A stretch of DNA of 64,000 nucleotides from Botryococcus braunii (lineage: Eukaryota; Chlorophyta; Trebouxiophyceae): the NCBI GenBank assembly GCA_002005505.1, contig KV908534.1:38934-102933 (forward strand), read 5' to 3'. Made by a program: the position numbers and the translations under genes. Numbering within the stretch: position 1 is the first letter of the stretch; every line of letters begins with the position of its first letter. Below are positions 10,922 through 23,161 of the stretch, in pieces. The notes under the pieces were generated by a model. The model worked only from the letters and a program-made list of their open reading frames with translations. It made no database searches and was not told the origin of the DNA.

Positions 10922-12493
10922 TCGCGCAAGAGCAAGGAAACCTCGGAAATTCGACTATCGCTCGTTTGAGCATTAGCGGAGCTCACCGACCACGGAGCTT
11001 GTAATAAAAATACATTCTTATTCCTTGCTATTGGCCACGTTTGAGAAGTTGCTTTTTATTTTCGGCGATTCTCAAGGTGCCGATCCGGGGCATTCAGCCC
11101 TACTTCCTCATTTCTGACGCGGAATGCGTTTGTTACCGAAAAAAAGTCATTTGAATGTTTTAAACGTAAGTTTGAAAGCATTTGATGCAATGTGTATAAG
11201 AAATTTCGACTTTTTGCTCCAAATCAAGGGTGGGCCCATGCAATGGGGGCCATGGCAAGTGGCAGCACCGACTTGCTATGATTTCAAAATGATTTTTTTA
11301 CTAGTTCAATACTTGCTATACTGCATCAATCTCCATATTTCCTTGGTATTGCCAAGGCTGGACTCGGATGGCAATGTTGATGGCCATACCATGCCCACAT
11401 GTGATGCCACACAAATATGGCTCAAAAACTGAAGGGCCAGCATATTTTTCTACATGACTCTGCTTGAACATTGTTTAGATTCGCTGCCTTCTCATCCACC
11501 GAAATTATCACAGGAATCTGATGTTTATTTCAAGAAAGCGCCTTCGTCGCATAGCCGCTTTCGCTAGTACTAATGAATCAACACAAAGTCATGTAACTTG
11601 GGCAACCTACTCACATGCCTGGCCACAATTGTTGTGAGTTGGTGCAGTGGATGCCTGTGTGTGGAAGAGAGGGTCAATATATAAATTGATGGGCAGCAAC
11701 ACTTCAATGAGTCAGGACTTGATGGGGTGTGACTCTCGAAGCAGCAAGAGCGCTAGCGGGACGAGGAGCTTGGCTTTCAACAAGGCTGGCACATCCTGCG
11801 CTTGCATTTCGGGGACACTGGCCAACAACATGCATGGATTAGGCTTTCATATTAAATGTAAAGCTGAGGCTGCATTTGATGAGCATAGGAAGGCCATAAT
11901 TCAAACCCACAGTGACGTTCTCGCTCTCGTATTTTTGACCGAGCTTACTTGGAATCATGGCCCCAGAAACCCCTAGCTGCTTGATATTACTCTCTAAGGC
12001 TGGAGAAGCGGTGATGGCAGCATCAATGCTATTTAAAGCGCTGCCCATCAGGCATTCCTTTGCCCACAATCTGCGCAAGCTGTCTGGCAAGCTTGCATGC
12101 CTTGCGCAAGGCAGCTTGTGGGGGCGACCCGGCCGACGCCGATCTTCCAACTTTCCCATCTCCATTAGATTGATCCAATTCAGCTCACATGCCCTGACTG
12201 GCTGAAAAAGACATGCACAGCCTAGTTTATGTATTAGCAGTGTGCCCCATTTGGCGCGGTCATGCCCTGCCTCTTCAGAACAATGTGCCGCCGTCTCTCG
12301 CGCGTAAAGCCAGAGTCTCACTTCCGCCCTGCAATTCCGTCCCAACCTCTCAAACCTCTACTCCTCATCCTTGAAATCTTTGAACTCCAAATTCCACCAG
12401 TGGAAGCCCAGATGTGGTGTGCTATTATGCACAACAATAAACCCTCAAGTAAGTCCCATCCCACGTGGACAACCTAGGGTTGGATTGAGTCGT
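10922..12493. repeat. S1 passenger, copy 1 (1572 bp)
   Basis: The sequence lies between E1 copies 1 and 2 and is repeated at 13286-14857 and 15650-17221 with only a few substitutions (for example near 12390, 13864, 15850 and 16043). The flanks of E1 within the array (TCGT before, TCGC after) are not an exact target duplication, so S1 is not simply the empty site of one E1. It may contain a captured gene fragment (see 11839-12345). Confidence 0.8.
11839..12345 (-). CDS. Hypothetical 168-aa frame in S1 with an AT-hook-like motif (possible captured exon)
   Basis: A 168-codon open frame with LEDRRRPGRPHKLP, where RRPGRP resembles an AT-hook. It is followed by an ordinary-looking stretch (SLPDSLRRLWAKECL, SALNSIDAAITASPALESN). 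A GTAAGC donor-like site falls at IPS|K, so the real coding part may stop there. Another plausible minus-strand coding piece with a stop (SVPEMQAQDVPALLKAKL...) begins after a CAG near 11825, but the phases of the two do not join simply. Identical copies are at 14203-14709 and 16567-17073. Function not recognised; it may be a fragment picked up by the composite element, or chance. Confidence 0.3.
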   Translation of the reverse strand: MGRNCRAEVRLWLYARETAAHCSEEAGHDRAKWGTLLIHKLGCACLFQPVRACELNWINLMEMGKLEDRRRPGRPHKLPCARHASLPDSLRRLWAKECLMGSALNSIDAAITASPALESNIKQLGVSGAMIPSKLGQKYESENVTVGLNYGLPMLIKCSLSFTFNMKA

Positions 12494-13285
12494 CACCCAT
12501 GACAATAAATCTTGTCAGGCGCAAATCTGGGCTGCAGAAATCCGCATTTCAGGACATTTAATCAGGGGTTTTGAGGGCCATGGGCAGTACACGTGTGAGG
12601 CGTACTGCAAGTTGCCGTAGTACAAAGAAAATCTAGTGGGCCCTGCGCGACAAAGATGGTACAGTACCGCCCTGAAGTTGCAGGTGGGACATGCCGTTTG
12701 AAGCCCGGGGAGGTAAGGGCTCTGTTTGCAAGAGCTTTAGAGGGCGTTCCCAGGGCTTTCTTTTTGCAAGAGGCATACCAGTGGGTGGCCGTGGTGGCAA
12801 GGAGAAAGGGTGCGAAGTTTGGAGAGCATCGGGGAAGGGACGGAATTTTGCATGCCCAAGGTCCGAAAGGAAGCCGTGTGCCCGACACCTTGGTAACATT
12901 TTGCTGCAATATTTTCAAGCAATCCGTGATTGGTTTGGGGTATTTCTGAATGTTTTGGCTGGGCTGAAAGCCTGGCCCGTGTGAATGCGGACGGGCAGAG
13001 GGGAGGGGACGCACCCTCAAGGGGTGATGTTGGGCCCTACGCCGAGTTGCGGGGCCCAAAATTGAGAAATATGGTGAACTTCCACTTGTTGGTGCAACTG
13101 GTGTGTGTGAAACCAAGCGTTGGTCATGTGTAGGGGCTGTATCTCGTCGGCCTAGCTTCCATCCACGTTTTGCCTTGCTCATGTAGGACCTTGATATTGA
13201 AGCTTGTGGGCTGTAAGCGCAAACTGGGGTTTTGCAGGCCAGACTTGCGTGAGTAACGCTGTGACAAGACTTCTTGTCATGGGTG
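12494..13285 (+). mobile_element. E1 copy 2 (792 bp, uninterrupted)
   Basis: This is the reference intact copy. It starts CACCCATGACAATAAATC, ends ACTTCTTGTCATGGGTG, and shows the empty LINE site at 12528-12532. A 262-codon minus-strand frame spans the element in every copy but has no recognisable domain. Confidence 0.85.
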
Positions 13286-14857
13286 TCGCGCAAGAGCAAG
13301 GAAACCTCGGAAATTCGACTATCGCTCGTTTGAGCATTAGCGGAGCTCACCGACCACGGAGCTTGTAATAAAAATACATTCTTATTCCTTGCTATTGGCC
13401 ACGTTTGAGAAGTTGCTTTTTATTTTCGGCGATTCTCAAGGTGCCGATCCGGGGCATTCAGCCCTACTTCCTCATTTCTGACGCGGAATGCGTTTGTTAC
13501 CGAAAAAAAGTCATTTGAATGTTTTAAACGTAAGTTTGAAAGCATTTGATGCAATGTGTATAAGAAATTTCGACTTTTTGCTCCAAATCAAGGGTGGGCC
13601 CATGCAATGGGGGCCATGGCAAGTGGCAGCACCGACTTGCTATGATTTCAAAATGATTTTTTTACTAGTTCAATACTTGCTATACTGCATCAATCTCCAT
13701 ATTTCCTTGGTATTGCCAAGGCTGGACTCGGATGGCAATGTTGATGGCCATACCATGCCCACATGTGATGCCACACAAATATGGCTCAAAAACTGAAGGG
13801 CCAGCATATTTTTCTACATGACTCTGCTTGAACATTGTTTAGATTCGCTGCCTTCTCATCCACCAAAATTATCACAGGAATCTGATGTTTATTTCAAGAA
13901 AGCGCCTTCGTCGCATAGCCGCTTTCGCTAGTACTAATGAATCAACACAAAGTCATGTAACTTGGGCAACCTACTCACATGCCTGGCCACAATTGTTGTG
14001 AGTTGGTGCAGTGGATGCCTGTGTGTGGAAGAGAGGGTCAATATATAAATTGATGGGCAGCAACACTTCAATGAGTCAGGACTTGATGGGGTGTGACTCT
14101 CGAAGCAGCAAGAGCGCTAGCGGGACGAGGAGCTTGGCTTTCAACAAGGCTGGCACATCCTGCGCTTGCATTTCGGGGACACTGGCCAACAACATGCATG
14201 GATTAGGCTTTCATATTAAATGTAAAGCTGAGGCTGCATTTGATGAGCATAGGAAGGCCATAATTCAAACCCACAGTGACGTTCTCGCTCTCGTATTTTT
14301 GACCGAGCTTACTTGGAATCATGGCCCCAGAAACCCCTAGCTGCTTGATATTACTCTCTAAGGCTGGAGAAGCGGTGATGGCAGCATCAATGCTATTTAA
14401 AGCGCTGCCCATCAGGCATTCCTTTGCCCACAATCTGCGCAAGCTGTCTGGCAAGCTTGCATGCCTTGCGCAAGGCAGCTTGTGGGGGCGACCCGGCCGA
14501 CGCCGATCTTCCAACTTTCCCATCTCCATTAGATTGATCCAATTCAGCTCACATGCCCTGACTGGCTGAAAAAGACATGCACAGCCTAGTTTATGTATTA
14601 GCAGTGTGCCCCATTTGGCGCGGTCATGCCCTGCCTCTTCAGAACAATGTGCCGCCGTCTCTCGCGCGTAAAGCCAGAGTCTCACTTCCGCCCTGCAATT
14701 CCGTCCCAACCTCTCAAACCTCTACTCCTCATCCTTGAAACCTTTGAACTCCAAATTCCACCAGTGGAAGCCCAGATGTGGTGTGCTATTATGCACAACA
14801 ATAAACCCTCAAGTAAGTCCCATCCCACGTGGACAACCTAGGGTTGGATTGAGTCGT
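13286..14857. repeat. S1 passenger, copy 2
   Basis: 1572 bp, nearly identical to 10922-12493. Differences include A for G at about 13864 and C for T at about 14740. Confidence 0.85.
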
Positions 14858-15649
14858 CACCCATGACAATAAATCTTGTCAGGCGCAAATCTGGGCTGCA
14901 GAAATCCGCATTTCAGGACATTTAATCAGGGGTTTTGAGGGCCATGGGCAGTACACGTGTGAGGCGTACTGCAAGTTGCCGTAGTACAAAGAAAATCTAG
15001 TGGGCCCTGCGCGACAAAGATGGTACAGTACCGCCCTGAAGTTGCAGGTGGGACATGCCGTTTGAAGCCCGGGGAGGTAAGGGCTCTGTTTGCAAGAGCT
15101 TTAGAGGGCGTTCCCAGGGCTTTCTTTTTGCAAGAGGCATACCAGTGGGTGGCCGTGGTGGCAAGGAGAAAGGGTGCGAAGTTTGGAGAGCATCGGGGAA
15201 GGGACGGAATTTTGCATGCCCAAGGTCCGAAAGGAAGCCGTGTGCCCGACACCTTGGTAACATTTTGCTGCAATATTTTCAAGCAATCCGTGATTGGTTT
15301 GGGGTATTTCTGAATGTTTTGGCTGGGCTGAAAGCCTGGCCCGTGTGAATGCGGACGGGCAGAGGGGAGGGGACGCACCCTCAAGGGGTGATGTTGGGCC
15401 CTACGCCGAGTTGCGGGGCCCAAAATTGAGAAATATGGTGAACTTCCACTTGTTGGTGCAACTGGTGTGTGTGAAACCAAGCGTTGGTCATGTGTAGGGG
15501 CTGTATCTCGTCGGCCTAGCTTCCATCCACGTTTTGCCTTGCTCATGTAGGACCTTGATATTGAAGCTTGTGGGCTGTAAGCGCAAACTGGGGTTTTGCA
15601 GGCCAGACTTGCGTGAGTAACGCTGTGACAAGACTTCTTGTCATGGGTG
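14858..15649 (+). mobile_element. E1 copy 3 (792 bp)
   Basis: Same length and ends as copy 2, with no interruption. Near-identity to copy 2 points to recent tandem amplification or gene conversion. Confidence 0.85.
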
Positions 15650-17221
15650 TCGCGCAAGAGCAAGGAAACCTCGGAAATTCGACTATCGCTCGTTTGAGCA
15701 TTAGCGGAGCTCACCGACCACGGAGCTTGTAATAAAAATACATTCTTATTCCTTGCTATTGGCCACGTTTGAGAAGTTGCTTTTTATTTTCGGCGATTCT
15801 CAAGGTGCCGATCCGGGGCATTCAGCCCTACTTCCTCATTTCTGACGCGTAATGCGTTTGTTACCGAAAGAAAGTCATTTGAATGTTTTAAACGTAAGTT
15901 TGAAAGCATTTGATGCAATGTGTATAAGAAATTTCGACTTTTTGCTCCAAATCAAGGGTGGGCCCATGCAATGGGGGCCATGGCAAGTGGCAGCACCGAC
16001 TTGCTATGATTTCAAAATGATTTTTTTACTAGTTCAATACTTGATATACTGCATCAATCTCCATATTTCCTTGGTATTGCCAAGGCTGGACTCGGATGGC
16101 AATGTTGATGGCCATACCATGCCCACATGTGATGCCACACAAATATGGCTCAAAAACTGAAGGGCCAGCATATTTTTCTACATGACTCTGCTTGAACATT
16201 GTTTAGATTCGCTGCCTTCTCATCCACCGAAATTATCACAGGAATCTGATGTTTATTTCAAGAAAGCGCCTTCGTCGCATAGCCGCTTTCGCTAGTACTA
16301 ATGAATCAACACAAAGTCATGTAACTTGGGCAACCTACTCACATGCCTGGCCACAATTGTTGTGAGTTGGTGCAGTGGATGCCTGTGTGTGGAAGAGAGG
16401 GTCAATATATAAATTGATGGGCAGCAACACTTCAATGAGTCAGGACTTGATGGGGTGTGACTCTCGAAGCAGCAAGAGCGCTAGCGGGACGAGGAGCTTG
16501 GCTTTCAACAAGGCTGGCACATCCTGCGCTTGCATTTCGGGGACACTGGCCAACAACATGCATGGATTAGGCTTTCATATTAAATGTAAAGCTGAGGCTG
16601 CATTTGATGAGCATAGGAAGGCCATAATTCAAACCCACAGTGACGTTCTCGCTCTCGTATTTTTGACCGAGCTTACTTGGAATCATGGCCCCAGAAACCC
16701 CTAGCTGCTTGATATTACTCTCTAAGGCTGGAGAAGCGGTGATGGCAGCATCAATGCTATTTAAAGCGCTGCCCATCAGGCATTCCTTTGCCCACAATCT
16801 GCGCAAGCTGTCTGGCAAGCTTGCATGCCTTGCGCAAGGCAGCTTGTGGGGGCGACCCGGCCGACGCCGATCTTCCAACTTTCCCATCTCCATTAGATTG
16901 ATCCAATTCAGCTCACATGCCCTGACTGGCTGAAAAAGACATGCACAGCCTAGTTTATGTATTAGCAGTGTGCCCCATTTGGCGCGGTCATGCCCTGCCT
17001 CTTCAGAACAATGTGCCGCCGTCTCTCGCGCGTAAAGCCAGAGTCTCACTTCCGCCCTGCAATTCCGTCCCAACCTCTCAAACCTCTACTCCTCATCCTT
17101 GAAATCTTTGAACTCCAAATTCCACCAGTGGAAGCCCAGATGTGGTGTGCTATTATGCACAACAATAAACCCTCAAGTAAGTCCCATCCCACGTGGACAA
17201 CCTAGGGTTGGATTGAGTCGT
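15650..17221. repeat. S1 passenger, copy 3
   Basis: 1572 bp. Private substitutions near 15850 (GCGTAATG), 15869 and 16043 show that it is a real, separate copy. Confidence 0.85.
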
Positions 17222-18013
17222 CACCCATGACAATAAATCTTGTCAGGCGCAAATCTGGGCTGCAGAAATCCGCATTTCAGGACATTTAATCAGGGGTTTT
17301 GAGGGCCATGGGCAGTACACGTGTGAGGCGTACTGCAAGTTGCCGTAGTACAAAGAAAATCTAGTGGGCCCTGCGCGACAAAGATGGTACAGTACCGCCC
17401 TGAAGTTGCAGGTGGGACATGCCGTTTGAAGCCCGGGGAGGTAAGGGCTCTGTTTGCAAGAGCTTTAGAGGGCGTTCCCAGGGCTTTCTTTTTGCAAGAG
17501 GCATACCAGTGGGTGGCCGTGGTGGCAAGGAGAAAGGGTGCGAAGTTTGGAGAGCATCGGGGAAGGGACGGAATTTTGCATGCCCAAGGTCCGAAAGGAA
17601 GCCGTGTGCCCGACACCTTGGTAACATTTTGCTGCAATATTTTCAAGCAATCCGTGATTGGTTTGGGGTATTTCTGAATGTTTTGGCTGGGCTGAAAGCC
17701 TGGCCCGTGTGAATGCGGACGGGCAGAGGGGAGGGGACGCACCCTCAAGGGGTGATGTTGGGCCCTACGCCGAGTTGCGGGGCCCAAAATTGAGAAATAT
17801 GGTGAACTTCCACTTGTTGGTGCAACTGGTGTGTGTGAAACCAAGCGTTGGTCATGTGTAGGGGCTGTATCTCGTCGGCCTAGCTTCCATCCACGTTTTG
17901 CCTTGCTCATGTAGGACCTTGATATTGAAGCTTGTGGGCTGTAAGCGCAAACTGGGGTTTTGCAGGCCAGACTTGCGTGAGTAACGCTGTGACAAGACTT
18001 CTTGTCATGGGTG
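17222..18013 (+). mobile_element. E1 copy 4 (792 bp), right end of composite 1
   Basis: It ends at GGGTG (18013), directly followed by the TCTT duplication and the G0 protease frame. Its right end is followed by TCTTAACAG here but by TCGCGCAAG in the other copies, so this is the outer edge of the array. Confidence 0.85.
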
Positions 18014-18178
18014 TCTTAACAGTAGCAGAAATAGACTTTACAATCATGCCTCGCCCTCTGTTCCAAAATGTACACGTATCTTCCGCTACATCAATCTTGG
18101 CCTTATAGCGCTTAAGGAAATCCATGCCCAACAAGACATCACAGTCACCAGCCAATTTTGGTAGCACATAGTAAGTAT
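18014..18178 (-). pseudogene. G0 aspartyl protease, C-terminal part
   Basis: The minus-strand peptide LPKLAGDCDVLLGMDFLKRY matches the second half of a gypsy protease; the D-LLGMDFL block corresponds to DLILGEDFLKER in G1. The upstream half is at 51748-52195 and the downstream RT begins at 8328. Both joints are in phase once the insertions are removed. Confidence 0.8.
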
Positions 18179-18931
18179 CACTCCCCCGAAAAAATAAGTG
18201 GCGATCGAATATACAGGGCGAAATTGCCTAAGGTAGCCGCACGTGCCTAGGGAAGCGAGACACAGCCATGTGTAGCTCTAGTGCTGACGTGGTATGTACT
18301 GCCAAGAGTACGATGAACCGACTCTCTCTTTCGCACTTGGGCAAATTTTCTAAGGTGGGCAAGCGGGCGACTCGGCAGTGGTCCAGAGTCGTCACGCCTG
18401 AAATTCTAACAAAGAAAATTCCCTTTCCAAATTAAATTTGATTAGAAAGCAAGGCACAAGGCCGTGTATTTGAAGAGGGACGGTCAGGGCGTGTGAGTTT
18501 TCAGGTAAGCCAATGTACTCCGTACAAGGTTCGGGGGTCACTTTGGGCTAAAATGCAATTTTGCATGCTGTATTTTCGTGTGGTATGAAGAGGATAGGAG
18601 CCCAGCATGGCTTTGGGTGCCACTATCCAAAGGATTGGCCCTTGACAGAGGTGTGTGTGGGCCCGGACCCGCGAGCAAGGTCTAAGGGGAAACCTTGTGA
18701 GGCTTTAAACGCAAGGGCCGAAGGGGACAAAACTTGAGGAAACAGAAATTCTGGGCCTTGTCAAGAATTTGGGGATTGCTTGCAATCTATTTAGAGTCAT
18801 GGCTTGCTAGCCCCATGCGCTAACAACAACTCACAAAGGGACCGTTTAATGGCACGCTTGTATGCAGAGCCCCTATCTATATGTAGCAACAACTTCTCAA
18901 AGTGACCGCCACTAATTTTTTCGGGGGAGTG
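18179..18931 (+). mobile_element. E2 copy 1 (753 bp)
   Basis: Terminal inverted repeat of about 28 bp: CACTCCCCCGAAAAAAT, A/T, AGTGGCG, then a near match to GTC. No significant open frame was seen on either strand, so it is a non-autonomous, MITE-like element. It is adjacent to the TAT target duplication and forms the left edge of composite 2. Confidence 0.85.
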
Positions 18932-19685
18932 ATGCGAGTTTGGTGTTTTCTTCCTAACTCACTCGCCGGAAATCTGCTGCCGTGTCGCGAATGCATTAAG
19001 CACTGGGCCGCAAAACTTCAGCTATAATGATAACTTACGTCTTTAAGGTAAATACAATAAAAATGTTGGGTAAATGTTTAAAAACTGCTTCGTGGGTTGC
19101 TGCCGGGATCTGGCCGATGGTCTTTCGAAGTGCGACACCCTTGTCTTGCACTTCCGTCACCGGAAATGCTGTGAAATAAGACATTCTGGCAAATTAAAAG
19201 ATTTTGTGAAGGATTGATTCGTGTGCAATTCGATATTTGGCTACTTTCAAGACTTTGTCCTACGTGATTGGACCAACGGGTTTGATAAGTGGCGGATAGA
19301 CAAATGTAGCATTCAAACAACGGTCCAGAACTTTTTAAACTACGGTGTTTAGACCCATTTGCTTGATACCGCAACCATCTCCTGGCTAAAACGTCCAGAT
19401 ATATGCCACATGGTGTAGATCTGATGATGATCCAGTGGTAGCAAAAAAATAAACATGAAGCTCTTAAAACTTATAGGGTTCACCGACGTTCGTCTTGGAT
19501 ACTAAAGAGCCCTTTCAAGTATATGGGTACGTCCAAATTCGGGAGGTGTCTGTCCAATGAAGATGTGGATGTGTATGTGCACATGCCCACTACAAACACG
19601 AATGAACTCAAGCAGATAAAGTGCAAGGAATCTATTGTTTCTTATTGGCATTTCCAGATGTCACTCTCGCTCCAGCATGTCATTA

Positions 19686-19743
<58 letters not shown>

Positions 19744-19747
<4 letters not shown>

Positions 19748-20220
19748 GCGCTCAGCGGAATTCGAACCCGGGACTGTCGCCCGGCGTGGGATTGTGCTCT
19801 CTACCCAAAAGGAGCAACCACGTGTTCGGAGTACGGAGAGGGTAATTCTCTTGGATATTAACCGATCGAGCCGGGGACGCATTCCGCGCGTTACATCTCC
19901 CCCCCCTTAAGAGGAAACCCCCCGCTTGGGAGTTGGGCACCTTGGATTAGGTAGGCTCTGTGTCGACTCTGCGATCCACAGGAGCTCGGCTCTTCTGGCC
20001 TCTACCCGATTGGGAGAAAGAGACGCCCCACCCGATCGGAAGGAGAGAAACCACTCGCCGATACCAAATGTGGCGCTCAGCGGAATTCGAACCCGGGACT
20101 GTCGCCCGGCGTGGGATTGTGCTCTCTACCCAAAAGGAGCAACCACGTGTTCGGAGTACGGAGAGGGTAATTCTCTCGGATATTAACCGATCGAGCCGGG
20201 GACGCATTCCGCGCGTTACA
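19744..20220 (-). mobile_element. TRIM copy 1 with tRNA-like LTRs
   Basis: Two 152-bp direct repeats (19744-19895 and 20069-20220, TGTGGCGCTC...GCGCGTTACA) flank 173 bp. On the minus strand the internal DNA begins 2 bp after the LTR with a primer-binding site TGGTATCGGCGAG (PBS at 20055-20066) and ends with a purine tract AAGGGGGGGAGA (about 19896-19908) next to the other LTR. No coding capacity. These are the hallmarks of a terminal-repeat retrotransposon in miniature. It sits in a (CT)n microsatellite, so a TSD cannot be read. The LTRs contain a tRNA-like Pol III promoter. Confidence 0.8.
19747..19824 (-). promoter_or_regulatory. tRNA-like sequence with Pol III A and B boxes in the TRIM LTR
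   Basis: Read on the minus strand, the LTR has a D-arm-like GCTC...TTGGGTAGA...GAGC (19796-19815) and, 27 nt on, a B box/T-loop GGTTCGAATTCC (19757-19768). GTGG and CCAC can pair as part of an acceptor stem. The anticodon arm is not canonical, so this is tRNA-derived rather than a working tRNA gene. It is repeated in the other LTR (+325 bp) and in TRIM copy 2. Confidence 0.6.
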
Positions 20221-20222
20221 CA

Positions 20223-20349
<127 letters not shown>

Positions 20350-20957
20350 CCACACACACATCATCCTTTCGTTACTTTGCAACCATCTAATAGAAACTAG
20401 CACGCCGCTCCTCGTGTTGGTAACGGCTATGTCACACGTGTCCGCCATGGCAAAAGCTAGGCTATCCTTCAATCCAGGTTGGCCGGAAGAATGACAATGC
20501 CATGAAGCATTTTGAGTCACACAAATCGTTACTAATTGAGAGCGTAGGCCCATATGTTTTACTTTCAAACGTTTCTTGAGCCATCCGACCATGTCTAAAA
20601 TCATGGTCGTGTGTGTAATGCAAGCCGTGGCTTGTTAGATTCCATATACCATGGTATTTTTATTGCTCTCCATTCGTCAACATGGTGCTAACCAAACTCT
20701 GGCACGTTCTTACATAATCTAATTGAAATGACGTTTCAATTATGTATGCCAAGTCCCAAACGAAGGGAAGCCATGTGCTGCTATGACGAGAAATGGAGCG
20801 CACTTCTATTTAATGAGTGTCACATGTGCTAGGTGTTGTGTACCCCTTCCCCACATGAGTGGGGGACGCCACCCCTGGGTCATTTGGGGCCTATCAGGAA
20901 ACCCACGTGACACTCACGTGACATGACCTATTATTGTACCAGGGGGATTAAGGCACT

Positions 20958-21710
20958 CACTCCCCCGAAAAAATAAGTGGCGGTCGAATATACAGGGCGA
21001 AATTGCCTAAGGTAGCCGCACGTGCCTAGGGAAGCGAGACACAGCCATGTGTAGCTCTAGTGCTGACGTGGTATGTACTGCCAAGAGTACGATGAACCGA
21101 CTCTCTCTTTCGCACTTGGGCAAATTTTCTAAGGTGGGCAAGCGGGCGACTCGGCAGTGGTCCAGAGTCTTCACGCCTGAAATTCTAACAAAGAAAATTC
21201 CCTTTCCAAATTAAATTTGATTAGAAAGCAAGGCACAAGGCCGTGTATTTGAAGAGGGACGGTCAGGGTGTGTGAGTTTTCAGGTAAGCCAATGTACTCC
21301 GTACAAGGTTCGGGGGTCACTTTGGGCTAAAATGCAATTTTGCATGCTGTATTTTCGTGTGGTATGAAGAGGATAGGAGCCCAGCATGGCTTTGGGTGCC
21401 ACTATCCAAAGGATTGGCCCTTGACAGAGGTGTGTGTGGGCCCGGACCCGCGAGCAAGGTCTAAGGGGAAACCTTGTGAGGCTTTAAACGCAAGGGCCGA
21501 AGGGGACAAAACTTGAGGAAACAGAAATTCTGGGCCTTGTCAAGAATTTGGGGATTGCTTGCAATCTATTTAGAGTCATGGCTTGCTAGCCCCATGCGCT
21601 AACAACAACTCACAAAGGGACCGTTTAATGGCACGCTTGTATGCAGAGCCCCTATCTATATGTAGCAACAACTTCTCAAAGTGACCGCCACTAATGTTTT
21701 CGGGGGAGTG
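20958..21710 (+). mobile_element. E2 copy 2 (753 bp)
   Basis: Same length and ends as copy 1. The right end has CTAATGTTTTCGGGG (one substitution). It is flanked by S2 on both sides with no TSD between them (ACT before, ATG after). Confidence 0.85.
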
Positions 21711-22467
21711 ATGCGAGTTTGGTGTTTTCTTCCTAACTCACTCGCCGGAAATCTGCTGCCGTGTCGCGAATGCATTAAGCACTGGGCCGCAAAACTTCAG
21801 CTATAATGATAACTTACGTCTTTAAGGTAAATACAATGAAAATGTTGGGTAAATTTTAAAAAACTGCTTCGTGGGTTGCTGCCGGGATCTGGCCGATGGT
21901 CTTTCGAAGTGCGACACCCTTGTCTTGCACTTCCGTCCCGGACATGCTGTGAAATAAGACATTCTGGCAAATTAAAAGATTTTTTGAAGGATTGATTCGT
22001 GTGCAATTCGATATTTGGCTACTTTCAAGACTTTGTCCTACGTGATTGGACCAACGGGTTTGATAAGTGGCGGATAGACAAATGTAGCATTCAAACAACG
22101 GTCCAGAACTTTTTGAACTACGGTGTTTAGACCCATTTGCTTGATACCGCAACCATCTGCTGGCTAAAACGTCCAGATATATGCCACATGGTGTAGATCT
22201 GATGATGATCCAGTGGTAGCAAAAAAATAAACATGAAGCTCTTAAAACTTATAGGGTTCACCGACGTTCGTCTTGGATACTAAAGAGCCCTTTCAAGTAT
22301 ATGGGTACGTCCAAATTCGGGAGGTGTCTGTCCAATGAAGATGTGGATGTGTATGTGCACATGCCCACTACAAACACGAATGAACTCAAGCAGATAAAGT
22401 GCAAGGAATCTATTGTTTCTTATTGGCATTTCCAGATGTCACTCTCGCTCCAGCATGTCATTACCCC

Positions 22468-23052
<585 letters not shown>

Positions 23053-23062
23053 CACACACACA

Positions 23063-23161
<99 letters not shown>

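Larger units (their letters stand above)
8329..18013. mobile_element. Composite transposon 1: (E1-S1)x3-E1, inserted in G0
   Basis: This 9685-bp block begins CACCCATGACAA and ends TTGTCATGGGTG, and is flanked by TCTT at 8325-8328 and 18014-18017. It consists of four E1 elements alternating with three S1 passengers (period 2364 bp), and the first E1 carries a LINE. Excision of the block plus one TCTT restores the G0 frame exactly (...[11 protein letters not shown]...). The whole array is therefore bounded by E1 ends and appears to have entered, or grown inside, a single insertion site. No transposase is encoded. Confidence 0.85.

Noticed and set aside
10198..10986. 262-codon minus-strand frame across each E1 (also 12562-13350, 14926-15714; shortened at 17290-17910)
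   Set aside because: It repeats only because E1 is repeated. Composition is Ser/Pro/Thr-rich, frames on the other strand overlap it, and no domain is recognisable. Copies are too similar for codon-level selection to be judged.
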